A DNA stretch of 64,000 bases from positions 32,051 through 96,050 of the forward strand of contig CBFGRV010000005.1 of assembly GCA_965651265.1 (NCBI GenBank). The letters are read 5' to 3'. Position numbers and translations under genes: made by a program. Shown piece after piece: positions 26,433 through 34,696 of this stretch. The DNA is from CBFGRV01 sp965651265 (GTDB lineage Bacteria; Bacteroidota; Rhodothermia; Rhodothermales; VXPQ01). Under the pieces are notes generated by a model that saw only the letters and a list, made by a program, of their open reading frames with translations, was not told the DNA's origin and did no database searches. The stretch's first letter is position 1. The number at the start of each line of letters is the position of its first letter.

Positions 26433-28438
26433 GAACCAGGAATCAATTGGATGGATTGTTTGCGACGGTTCGGATCGCCGAGTGTGACGGCCTCAGGAAG
26501 TCGATCCGAAACGAGGTATCGACCAAAAAACCGATTGGCCGGAAATTGACGGTGGCGGAATCGAAGCGTCTCCCAGTCCGATGTCGAGATCCAGGAGACC
26601 CAACGAGCCGGAGAACTGAGCGATTCGGTGAGCCGGGATGGACCAAAATAAGAGGTGGTCGGGTGTCCCATCCCTGGAAGCTCGATAGGTGCGTATCGCG
26701 CGCTCGGCTTCGGGCCCGGCACCAGACTATCCACGGACCAGCCTGGGAAGTAATACCGATGTGGCTGAATCCGTTCCCATCGCCAGGTCGTTGGGTCGCT
26801 TCCGTATTCCCCTGCCAGAAGGGCGACGGTTTTGACCAGGGTCTCGTAGAGCACAAGGTTTTGAGCCAGCGCCGTGTCTGGCACCTGGACATCGGGCCAC
26901 CGACCAAGACTGTCGCGATAGACGGTGACCCAGCGATCGAAAACCGACGCTGCGATACTTGCGCGGTCGAACGCAAAATCCCAGTTCCGGAGGTAGGTGA
27001 GTGCCTCCGTTACCAATTGTGCATGTTCAGGCACGGCGATCGCCGAATGCGTCATGGTCGGCGCGAGCCGGGCCGCCCACGGACTCTCCATATCATTGAG
27101 CACATCGATCGTTTCGACTCCCAGGTCGGGTGCACTCAGCGAGTCGATGCGAGCGGCCACAAAGCGCGACCAGGGTGAAATACCGACCAGCCGTCCCCGC
27201 GCGAAGCTCTCGTCGACCGGAGGGCTCCCCATCACAGCGACCGATCCGTCCCGAGACAGCATCATCCCATCACCACGGAACAGCTGGAAACTCGACGGCG
27301 ATCTGTCCTGGGCGAGGGCGATCCACGCACCGGCGTCGCTCAGAGCGCCGAAGCCGCTCCAGTTGACCACCCATCCGGGTATCAAGCTGGACGTAGTGTC
27401 GGCCGATGCCAGCGTATCGAGGCGGGTGGTGCCGTTGGAATCCTCGCGATTCACGACGGGAAAGAAGACCTCGACCGGATCGGCGGGCACGCGCAGAAGC
27501 TGTTCACGCCCTTCATCGGTCCGAATACGCTCGTATCTCCAGGTCATGGCTGACGTGTCGCGCCAGGCCGGCTCCACAGAGAGGTCGCTCGAGAGAAGCA
27601 CGGCCCACGCGAATGCATCCGTGCGACCCATGGGGGCGAAGGGTGTCCCGATCAGGGTTGTGAGCGAGAAAGAGGCGCTGTCCGATTCGATTTGGACGGG
27701 ATGCAGAATAGGTACGGCGGATGCTCCATAGACCTGTCGGTGAACGAGTTGCGTGCCCGAGCTGTCCTGCAATGCCCAGGCCACACTGTGCTCGAATCCG
27801 TGAAGATGCAACCATTCGCGCAGCTGGCGATCAGAGCGAACGAAATCGATCAGCGTCGGAGGAATAGATGCCAGCTCGCGCGTGGATGGACGGGCAGCCG
27901 CCAACCACGCAATCAGCCGCTCGATGGCGAGTGCGTGCCACGGCTCCCACGGCTCAGGGCTGTGCTCCAGAAGGACGAACTCGTTGGATCGCAGCCCTTG
28001 CTGATCCGCCCACACCGCGTTGACGCCACGTGCATAGGCATCCAGAATCGCCCGCTCGTCGGCCGGGAGGCGCTGATAGGCAGTTCGGGCCGCGCGCGCC
28101 AGGCCGATGCGGCGCACCACCTGATCCAGCGCCAACATCTGCCCCCCGTACCACTCAGACAGACGTCCGACGGCCGTCTGACGCCACAGGGCCATCGTCC
28201 ACGCATGCTCCCGCGCGTGGATGAAGCCAAGCGCGGCATAAGTGTCGGACCGCTGAGCGGCATGGATGATGGCCGAGCCATCGTCATGGAAGTCGATGGT
28301 CAGCGAATCAGATAGCTCTGAGATCCGAACGACCGGAGGGGTGCGTTCACCCAACCCGTAGGCCATATACAGTGTCAGCCACGTGCCGAACAAGAGCAGA
28401 GATAGGACGATGGCGGCCGCGATGATAATGCGCACCAT
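26429..28438 (-). CDS. penicillin acylase-like Ntn-hydrolase family protein, divergent
   Basis: The 669-residue protein has an N-terminal membrane anchor or signal (IIIAAAIVLSLLLFGTWL). It then follows the alpha-subunit pattern of penicillin/AHL acylases: DDGSAIIHAAQRSDTYAALG, FIHAREHAWTMALWRQTAVG, RLSEWYGG and a loop like aYarGVNA. Where active members have a Ser-Asn-Asn-Trp autoprocessing site, this one reads FEHSVAWALQDSSGT. The nucleophile serine may be kept, but the Asn residues and the DPH segment that usually follows are missing. It may be an inactive or altered-specificity member. It is coupled to the BadF-type kinase, which suggests a shared amide or amino-sugar pathway. Confidence 0.75.
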   Translation of the reverse strand: MVRIIIAAAIVLSLLLFGTWLTLYMAYGLGERTPPVVRISELSDSLTIDFHDDGSAIIHAAQRSDTYAALGFIHAREHAWTMALWRQTAVGRLSEWYGGQMLALDQVVRRIGLARAARTAYQRLPADERAILDAYARGVNAVWADQQGLRSNEFVLLEHSPEPWEPWHALAIERLIAWLAAARPSTRELASIPPTLIDFVRSDRQLREWLHLHGFEHSVAWALQDSSGTQLVHRQVYGASAVPILHPVQIESDSASFSLTTLIGTPFAPMGRTDAFAWAVLLSSDLSVEPAWRDTSAMTWRYERIRTDEGREQLLRVPADPVEVFFPVVNREDSNGTTRLDTLASADTTSSLIPGWVVNWSGFGALSDAGAWIALAQDRSPSSFQLFRGDGMMLSRDGSVAVMGSPPVDESFARGRLVGISPWSRFVAARIDSLSAPDLGVETIDVLNDMESPWAARLAPTMTHSAIAVPEHAQLVTEALTYLRNWDFAFDRASIAASVFDRWVTVYRDSLGRWPDVQVPDTALAQNLVLYETLVKTVALLAGEYGSDPTTWRWERIQPHRYYFPGWSVDSLVPGPKPSARYAPIELPGMGHPTTSYFGPSRLTESLSSPARWVSWISTSDWETLRFRHRQFPANRFFGRYLVSDRLPEAVTLGDPNRRKQSIQLIPGS

Positions 28439-28453
28439 ATTCGATGTGCGTAA

Positions 28454-30154
28454 TTAGACGTGCGTGAGACCTTGCCGCGTCCGCATCTCGTCGAGCCAGA
28501 CGCGGAAATCGTCAAGGCTCTTCGCGTTCAGGCACTGTTCGGCCGTGAGCCACCCTTTTCTGGCCACAGCCACACCCCACTGCATATAGTAGAGCTCGTC
28601 GATGGAATGGGCGTCCGGGTTGATGGAGATCAGAACTCCGCGTTCGGTCGCCCTCCGCACCCATCGCCAGTCGAGATCGAGCCGGCGCGGATTCGCGTTG
28701 ATCTCGATGGCGACGCCGTGATCCGCACAGGCGTCGATGACTTTCTCATGATCGATGGGATAGCCTTCACGCCGCAAAAGCAGCCGTCCGGTGGGATGGC
28801 CCAACATCGTCGTATACGGATTCTCGATGGCCCGGATGAGCCGCTCCGTTGCTTCGTCACGCGTCATGTTGAAACGCGAGTGGATGCTGGCTACGACCAG
28901 ATCGAATCCAGCCAGCACCTCTTCCGGATAATCGAGCGATCCGTCCGGTAGGATGTCCGATTCGATGCCGCTGAAGATGTGAAAACCGGGCGGATTCATC
29001 TCGTTGAGGCGCCGGATCTCCTCTTGCTGCTGCCGCACGCGTTCGATGCTCAGGCCGTTTGCGACCGTGAGTGAACGACTGTGATCACATGCGCCGTAGT
29101 ATGCATAACCCAAACCCCGGGCTGCATTCGTCATCTGCTCCAGGGAGTGGGCGCCGTCGCTGTAGGTAGAATGGTTATGCAGGATGCCCTTCAGATCATC
29201 GAGGGTGATGAGATCGGGGAGGAGGCCTTCGCGTGCAGCCTCGATCTCACCCATGTTCTCGCGCAGTTCCGGTTCAATGTACGGGAGGCCGGCCGCCGCG
29301 AAGATATCCTCTTCGTCATGGACAGCGCCGGGTACCCCGAGCTGCTCCCGAAAAGCTCGCAAATGATCCTCCGAACCGGTACGCTGCCAGAGCTCCAGGC
29401 CGTAGCGGTCCGGCAGCACGACATGTATCTCGAGGGGCATGCCGTCGGTCAATTGGCCTCGCAGCGTGCGGCAACCCTCGCTCGACTCGGCGTTCGTTTC
29501 CCACATGCTGTGCAGGGCCTCGCACGCTGCATTCAGATCATCGGCAGAAGCCACTATTTCGACCTTCTCGACGGTCTCCAGCTTGCGGCGAATTTCGCCC
29601 GCATACTCTGCGCGATCGACGTGCCCCAGCTCGCGAATCTTGAGCAAGAGCGGTTGGGCCTGGGTGACTGCCTGGTCGAATCGGCGGCGCGTCCCGTACC
29701 GTTTGAGTAGCGCGATGCTCTTGAGGATATTCTCCTGCGATTTCTCGCCGAAGCCGGGAAGCTCCGCAAGGCGGCCGATCTGGGCAGCCGCCTCGAGATC
29801 CTCAAGCGTGGTGATTCCGAGCGTCTGCCACAGACGCCGAACCTTCTTGGCTCCCAGTCCTTTTACGCGAAGCAGTTCACCTAATCCGGGAGGAATGGCG
29901 CTCAGGAGATCCTCGTAGAGATCGAAGGTACCGTGCTCGTAAATTTCCTTTATCTGTTCGGCAATCCTGCTCCCTATTCCTCGGAGCTCGTGCAGCCGAT
30001 TATCTTCGATGAGGACTTGAAGCGACTCGTCGGCGCGCTCCAACGTCCGCGCAGCCGCGCTGAAAGCGCGCGCCCGAAACTCATTTCCACCGGTCAACTC
30101 GATCAATGCAGCCGTATCTTTCAAGAGACGGGCAACTTCCTTATTTGTAAGCAT
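28454..30154 (-). CDS. polX: PolX-family protein with altered polymerase site and PHP domain
   Basis: The 566-residue product has a family X polymerase N-terminal half with helix-hairpin-helix elements (LRGIGSRIAEQIKE, LLRVKGLGAKKVRRL, LPGFGEKSQEN) and a C-terminal PHP phosphoesterase (LHNHSTYSDGAHSLE, CDHSRSL, GHPTGRLLLR, NANPRRLDLDWRW, NPDAHSID). In the palm, AGEIRRKLETVEKVEIVAS stands where active PolX has a GDxD, and MPLEIHVV where the third Asp should be, so the three catalytic carboxylates read Lys, Glu, Glu. Polymerase activity is therefore doubtful, while the metal ligands of the PHP exonuclease look intact. Start 30154 has GGAAGG upstream and is preferred over 30190. Confidence 0.9.
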   Translation of the reverse strand: MLTNKEVARLLKDTAALIELTGGNEFRARAFSAAARTLERADESLQVLIEDNRLHELRGIGSRIAEQIKEIYEHGTFDLYEDLLSAIPPGLGELLRVKGLGAKKVRRLWQTLGITTLEDLEAAAQIGRLAELPGFGEKSQENILKSIALLKRYGTRRRFDQAVTQAQPLLLKIRELGHVDRAEYAGEIRRKLETVEKVEIVASADDLNAACEALHSMWETNAESSEGCRTLRGQLTDGMPLEIHVVLPDRYGLELWQRTGSEDHLRAFREQLGVPGAVHDEEDIFAAAGLPYIEPELRENMGEIEAAREGLLPDLITLDDLKGILHNHSTYSDGAHSLEQMTNAARGLGYAYYGACDHSRSLTVANGLSIERVRQQQEEIRRLNEMNPPGFHIFSGIESDILPDGSLDYPEEVLAGFDLVVASIHSRFNMTRDEATERLIRAIENPYTTMLGHPTGRLLLRREGYPIDHEKVIDACADHGVAIEINANPRRLDLDWRWVRRATERGVLISINPDAHSIDELYYMQWGVAVARKGWLTAEQCLNAKSLDDFRVWLDEMRTRQGLTHV

Positions 30155-30373
30155 GGGCCTTCCGAGTATCCTGATCGGCGCACTGTTCACGGATGATTTG
30201 CGGGAGGGATCCTACGAGGAGTGCTCCTGTACCAATTGTAACAATAATTCTTGCGTACCATCGAATCTCAGGGTCCCCGGGATTCGTCTCCTCCCACCGC
30301 CCGATCACTTTCTGAATGCGACCCGGAAGGGTTCAACCGGCACTGCTCATGACGTCAGTTTCGTAGGAGAAGT

Positions 30374-32053
30374 ATGAAGCGGAACCACAAACTCGTCACT
30401 CTCGCCATTACCGTTCTTGCGATCGGAGTTTTCCTCGGCGTCGAATTGGGGACCATCTTCTCGGGGAATGATACATACGAGTCGCTCAAGAAGCTCGAGA
30501 GCGCCTTCGTGACGATCAATGAGCGGTACGTTCAAGACGTCGACTCCTCCGTGCTGACCGAGAGTGCCATCGAAGGAATGCTCCGTCGGCTCGATCCGCA
30601 CTCTGTCTACATCGATGCCGAGCAGATGAGGGACGTGCAGGAGGACTTCAATGCGTCCTTCGAAGGGATCGGCATTTCCTTCGAGATCATAGATGGTCCG
30701 GACGGCAGGGACACGGTTACCGTGCTTAATCCGCTTCCCGGTGGCCCTAGCGAGGCCGCAGGGCTCCACTCGGGCGATCGAATCGTCGCGGTCAACGATT
30801 CGTCTGCGATCGGATTCACGAATGCCGACGTTCAGCGCACACTCAAGGGGCCGCGCGGCACCAAAGTCAAAGTCACCGTCAAGCGTCCAGGGTATCCGGA
30901 GCTGCTTTACTTCACGATCACGCGCGACAAAATTCCACTCTACACCCTCGACGCACACTACATGCTCGACGAGCGAACGGGATACATCCGTCTCAATCGT
31001 TTCGCGCGGACTACATACGACGAATTCATGGATGCCCTCACGGACCTTCGGGCGCGGGGCATGGAGCGGCTCATTCTTGATCTCCGGGACAATGCCGGGG
31101 GCTTCATGGATATGGCCATCAAGATCAGCGACGAGTTCCTGGGTGAGGGTGAGCTCGTGGTGGAGGCGCGGAGTCGCCATGAAGAGTACAATCAGGAAGT
31201 CATTGCACGTGGCGGAGACAGCTTCGAGACGGGCCCTGTCATCGTGCTGGTGAATGAGAATTCTGCATCAGCGAGCGAGATCGTCGCCGGCGCTCTTCAG
31301 GATCACGATCGAGCGCTCATCGTCGGCCGCCGAACGTTCGGTAAGGGCCTCGTCCAGAAGCAGTTTCCGCTTCGCGACGGCAGCGTACTGCGGATGACGA
31401 TCTCCCGATTCTATACGCCGTCAGGCCGGCTCATTCAGACACCTTACGAGAATGGTGAGCGCCGAGACTATTACGAGGCCAAGGCGGAGAGATTCCGGCG
31501 GGAGCGCACGCTGAGTGTGGAGGAAATCCGAGAAAGCCTGCCGGATTCACTCCGCTACACCACAGACTCGGGGCGAGCCGTTTACGGAGGCGGAGGTATT
31601 TTCCCTGACTATCTCGTTTATCCTGACTCGCTGGGTGCTTTCGAACGCGCCATCATCGGACGTTCTCTCGACAACGACTTCTCGCGACTGTGGCTGGATC
31701 GGAAGGGGAGTGCTTTCGAAAGTGTGTGGGAGGGACGTGTGGAGGCCTACGTCGACGAGTTCGAGCTCTCCGAGCAGGATTTCCAGGAGTTTCTAGCCTT
31801 TGTGAAGGAGCGCGGACTTGAAATCGTTCCTACAGAAGAGGATTTACCCGATGCCGAGTCCGATTCGACCGTGTACTTCACGCAGGCGGAGGTCGACGCG
31901 GCGCGAGGACTCCTGGAGAATCGCATCAAAGCTCGCATCGGGCAGCGATTTTTCGATCGCAGTGTCTGGTATATGGTGATGAAGGAAGTGGATACGGTGC
32001 TGCAGGAAGCGAACAGCCTCTGGGCGAGTGCCGAAGAACTGGCGCTTCGCTGA
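30374..32053 (+). CDS. S41 family carboxy-terminal processing protease
   Basis: The 559-residue periplasmic protease begins with a single membrane segment (LVTLAITVLAIGVFLGV). It has a PDZ domain (about 95-185, with GIGISFEI and GLHSGDRIVAVNDSS) and the S41 catalytic core. ENSASASEIVAGAL provides the nucleophile Ser, and GRRTFGKGLVQKQF gives the Lys of the Ser-Lys dyad. The C-terminal 150 residues are an extra region beyond the minimal CtpA. It stands alone, divergent from polX, with 236 nt before the start of the exbB frame. Likely role: trimming or turnover of envelope proteins. Confidence 0.92.
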   Translation: MKRNHKLVTLAITVLAIGVFLGVELGTIFSGNDTYESLKKLESAFVTINERYVQDVDSSVLTESAIEGMLRRLDPHSVYIDAEQMRDVQEDFNASFEGIGISFEIIDGPDGRDTVTVLNPLPGGPSEAAGLHSGDRIVAVNDSSAIGFTNADVQRTLKGPRGTKVKVTVKRPGYPELLYFTITRDKIPLYTLDAHYMLDERTGYIRLNRFARTTYDEFMDALTDLRARGMERLILDLRDNAGGFMDMAIKISDEFLGEGELVVEARSRHEEYNQEVIARGGDSFETGPVIVLVNENSASASEIVAGALQDHDRALIVGRRTFGKGLVQKQFPLRDGSVLRMTISRFYTPSGRLIQTPYENGERRDYYEAKAERFRRERTLSVEEIRESLPDSLRYTTDSGRAVYGGGGIFPDYLVYPDSLGAFERAIIGRSLDNDFSRLWLDRKGSAFESVWEGRVEAYVDEFELSEQDFQEFLAFVKERGLEIVPTEEDLPDAESDSTVYFTQAEVDAARGLLENRIKARIGQRFFDRSVWYMVMKEVDTVLQEANSLWASAEELALR

Positions 32054-32120
32054 TGCAGGCGCCGAGGTTCAGTAGTCTGGCACGGCTGGATTGGCAGCTC
32101 CGCCAAGGTTTCACCATTCG

Positions 32121-32149
32121 TTGACAATACTGGACCTAATAGGTATACT
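32121..32149 (+). promoter_or_regulatory. sigma-70-type promoter of the exbB operon
   Basis: TTGACA (32121-32126) and TATACT (32144-32149) are separated by exactly 17 bp, essentially a consensus promoter. Transcription would start near 32156, leaving a leader of about 140 nt before exbB. Confidence 0.82.
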
Positions 32150-32153
32150 CTGC

Positions 32154-32245
32154 CGATGCGGTCACATCAGCACGCCGATCCCGCCTGGGATGTCCTGACT
32201 TCTACCGGCCTGACTGGAACTGAATTCGGGTTCAGATCCGCATCG
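32154..32245 (+). promoter_or_regulatory. candidate structured 5' leader of the exbB operon
   Basis: CGATGCGG (32154-32161) pairs with CCGCATCG (32238-32245) over 8 bp and would enclose two hairpins: ATCCC/GGGAT around 32177-32190 and GGAaCTGAA/TTCAGaTCC just before the closing arm. The last hairpin shares two bases with the closing stem, so they may alternate. The fold lies between the promoter and the exbB ribosome site. I know of no named RNA family that matches. Confidence 0.4.
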
Positions 32246-32295
32246 TTGCGTCACTCGGTAATCATAACATCGCTTTTTCCCGGAGGAACTTGTCC

Positions 32296-33054
32296 ATGAA
32301 GCTTCAGACTGTGATGATGCTGCTTCTGCAAGAGGCAGCCGCAGACGAAGGTGTAATAAATGTTCTCGTCGAGCGCTTCAATGAGGGCGGCCCCTGGATG
32401 TGGCCAGTGCTCATCTGTTTGATCTTCGGCCTCGCCATTGCATTCGAGCGCATCATCACGCTAAACCGTGCGGACATCGATACCCGCAGGTTTATCGTGG
32501 ACGTTAAGCGCGCCCTCGACGAAGGCGGCGTCACGGCTGCAGAAGAGGTTTGCGCGAGGACTCGCGGTCCCGTCGCCTCCGTATTTCAGGCAGGTCTCCT
32601 CCGGTCGGACGAAGGCATCGAGGCGGTCGAAAAAGCCGTCGTCTCCTATGGCTCCATCGAAATGAGCTTCCTCGAGCGAGGGCTGGTGTGGTTGTCCCTG
32701 TTTATTTCGCTTGCTCCGATGCTCGGCTTCCTCGGAACGGTCGTGGGTATGATCGAGGCGTTCGATGCCATCGAGCAGGCCGGCGACATCTCTCCGTCCC
32801 TGGTGGCCGGCGGTATTAAGGTCGCCCTCCTGACCACGGCATTCGGTCTGATCGTGGCCATCATCCTGCAATTCTTCTACAACTACGCTGTTTCAAAAAT
32901 CGACCGCATCGTGGTCGAGATGGAAGATGCCTCCATCGAATTGATCGACTCTCTCGTGCTACTCGAAGCCGGCCGATCTGTTAGTGCGCCGGTACGCGAC
33001 CGCACAACCAGTAGCTCGCCTACGACCGGACCGGATACGACCTCGGCTCCGTAA
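32296..33054 (+). CDS. exbB: ExbB/TolQ/MotA-type proton channel subunit
   Basis: The 252-residue protein has three hydrophobic segments: WMWPVLICLIFGLAIAFERI, the LGFLGTVVGMIEAF region and ALLTTAFGLIVAIILQFFY. The conserved channel motif with LAPMLGFLGTVVGMI and the polar TM3 Thr are as in ExbB/TolQ. With ExbD it uses the proton gradient to drive TonB-dependent uptake at the outer membrane, or Tol/gliding-type machinery in this phylum. The start is ATG 32296 with GGAGG ten nt upstream. Order exbB, small membrane protein, exbD, exbD suggests one operon from the 32121 promoter. Confidence 0.92.
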   Translation: MKLQTVMMLLLQEAAADEGVINVLVERFNEGGPWMWPVLICLIFGLAIAFERIITLNRADIDTRRFIVDVKRALDEGGVTAAEEVCARTRGPVASVFQAGLLRSDEGIEAVEKAVVSYGSIEMSFLERGLVWLSLFISLAPMLGFLGTVVGMIEAFDAIEQAGDISPSLVAGGIKVALLTTAFGLIVAIILQFFYNYAVSKIDRIVVEMEDASIELIDSLVLLEAGRSVSAPVRDRTTSSSPTTGPDTTSAP

Positions 33055-33089
33055 TCCTGGAGATGCCGATCATCTAAACCTCGACTACC

Positions 33090-33362
33090 ATGGACACCAT
33101 TCTACCTATTGCCATCTGGGCCGCAGTCATCGCGATGGGTTTGGCCCTCCTGGCACTCGTCGTGTTCGGAGTGCGGAGCATCTTCTACGGAAAGATCAAT
33201 CTCATCACTGCGCTCATCGTCGTGATCCCCGTCGTGTTACTGGGCGTGCTCGGTCTCGTGATGGGAGATTGGACGGTGGCCGGCATCTGGACCATGGTGA
33301 TCATGTTCGTCCTTGCGGCTGTCGGCCTTCTCCTATCGGGAATCCGCGGTCTCTTCAGTTGA
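33090..33362 (+). CDS. small membrane protein in exb operon
   Basis: This is a 90-residue hydrophobic protein with three predicted membrane helices (AAVIAMGLALLALVVFGV, INLITALIVVIPVVLLGVLG, GIWTMVIMFVLAAVGLLLSG). I do not recognise the family. It lies 35 nt after exbB and 99 nt before the first exbD on the same strand, so it is probably made together with the motor proteins. It may be an accessory subunit of the ExbB/ExbD complex (inference). Confidence 0.7.
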   Translation: MDTILPIAIWAAVIAMGLALLALVVFGVRSIFYGKINLITALIVVIPVVLLGVLGLVMGDWTVAGIWTMVIMFVLAAVGLLLSGIRGLFS

Positions 33363-33461
33363 TAGATCGCCCGAGGGACCTTTCGTAATCCTCTTTCGTG
33401 TAGATTCTTGAGGCTGCCGTCCCAACGGTAAATTTCCACGCAAGAAGCGCTGAATGCTGAA

Positions 33462-34037
33462 ATGGCTGGGCTGTTAAAGAAAAAGAGGGAGCGCGAGGCG
33501 GGAGAGATTCCGACCGCGTCGATGGCGGACATTGCCTTTCTGCTGCTGATCTTCTTCCTCGTGACGACTACGATCAATGTCGATACCGGCATTGGGATGA
33601 CGCTGCCTCCTCCGCTCGAGCAGGATCAGGAACCGCCGCCCGTAAGGGAGCGGAATATGCTCAAGATCCTCGTGAACGCGCAGGGCCAGGTGCTACTGGA
33701 AGACAAGCCGTCATCCGTGGCACGCATCCGCGAAGAGGTCAAGAAGCATGTGCTGAATGAAGGCGCTGATCCAAACTACGCGGAGTCGGCGGCGAAGGCC
33801 GTCGTCTCCCTCAAGACAGACCGGCAGACGCCCTACACAGTCTACATCGACGTGTTGGACGAGATCTGGATGGCCTACTTTGAGATGTGGGACGCGGAGG
33901 CCCGACGTCTGGGGTACCCGAGCTATGACGCATATCGAAAGTACCTCGACGAACACAACATCGAGGAAAACGAGGTGCGGGAGAAGATCAAAGCGCAGAT
34001 CTCCATCGCAGAGCCGGAAGACAGCGGTCAGAGCTGA
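33462..34037 (+). CDS. exbD: ExbD/TolR-type periplasmic motor subunit (first copy)
   Basis: The 191-residue product has a short cytoplasmic N-terminus and one transmembrane helix beginning PTASMADIAFLLLIFFLVTT. The Asp in MADIAF is the proton-carrying residue of ExbD/TolR. The periplasmic domain continues with YTVYIDVLDEIW. A long charged C-terminal tail (about residues 140-191) goes beyond classical E. coli ExbD and is common in Bacteroidota homologs. It lies 32 nt ahead of a second exbD. Confidence 0.92.
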   Translation: MAGLLKKKREREAGEIPTASMADIAFLLLIFFLVTTTINVDTGIGMTLPPPLEQDQEPPPVRERNMLKILVNAQGQVLLEDKPSSVARIREEVKKHVLNEGADPNYAESAAKAVVSLKTDRQTPYTVYIDVLDEIWMAYFEMWDAEARRLGYPSYDAYRKYLDEHNIEENEVREKIKAQISIAEPEDSGQS

Positions 34038-34070
34038 TCCTCGCATCTGACCTCAACCTGATTATCGTTT

Positions 34071-34523
34071 ATGTCACACTTCGAGAAGAAGAGCGCGAAG
34101 ACCCAACCGGCGATCCCAATGGCGTCGATGCCGGACATCATCTTCATGCTCATCATTTTCTTCATGGTCACCACTGTGCTTCGGGAGACCGAGGTGCAGG
34201 TGCGCACCCAGCTTCCTGAGGCTGAAGCGCTGACCAAGATCGAGCAGAAGCGCCTGATCTCGTACATCTACATCGGCCCACGGAAGCTGGCAAACAACCA
34301 ATTGGGTGAGACAGCCATCCAGATCGACGACGCCATCGTCGAGGATATGGGAAGCATCCGCACGATTATGTACCGGAAGCTCCTGGAGCAGCCCCGTCTC
34401 ATCGTCTCACTTCGTGTGGATGAGGATGCCGAGATGGGTATCGTCACCGATGTGCAGCAGGAGCTGCGCGAGGCCGGCACCCTCCGCATCAACTACTCGA
34501 GCCGCACGCAGCGGCCCTCATAG
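34071..34523 (+). CDS. exbD: ExbD/TolR-type periplasmic motor subunit (second copy)
   Basis: The 150-residue paralog has one transmembrane helix, IPMASMPDIIFMLIIFFMVT, in which MPDIIF supplies the conserved Asp, and a periplasmic domain ending in GIVTDVQQELREAGTLRINY, similar to the TolR/ExbD fold. Two different ExbD paralogs per operon are usual in this phylum and may form heterodimers in the ExbB pore. The start follows the first exbD by 32 nt. No tonB gene is in this cluster. Confidence 0.92.
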   Translation: MSHFEKKSAKTQPAIPMASMPDIIFMLIIFFMVTTVLRETEVQVRTQLPEAEALTKIEQKRLISYIYIGPRKLANNQLGETAIQIDDAIVEDMGSIRTIMYRKLLEQPRLIVSLRVDEDAEMGIVTDVQQELREAGTLRINYSSRTQRPS

Positions 34524-34696
34524 CCAGGCGCCATATCTGCCAGAATGAGCAGCAAGCCTCATCGGTTGAACCGGTGGGGCTTTCTTGCTGGATGGCGGTT
34601 CGAGGCGCACGCGCTCTCGTATTTTACAGACTATAAACGTTTCGCGGACCGGCGTGCCGTTATATTCCGCCGCACGTCACACCAGATTGCGTCCAC

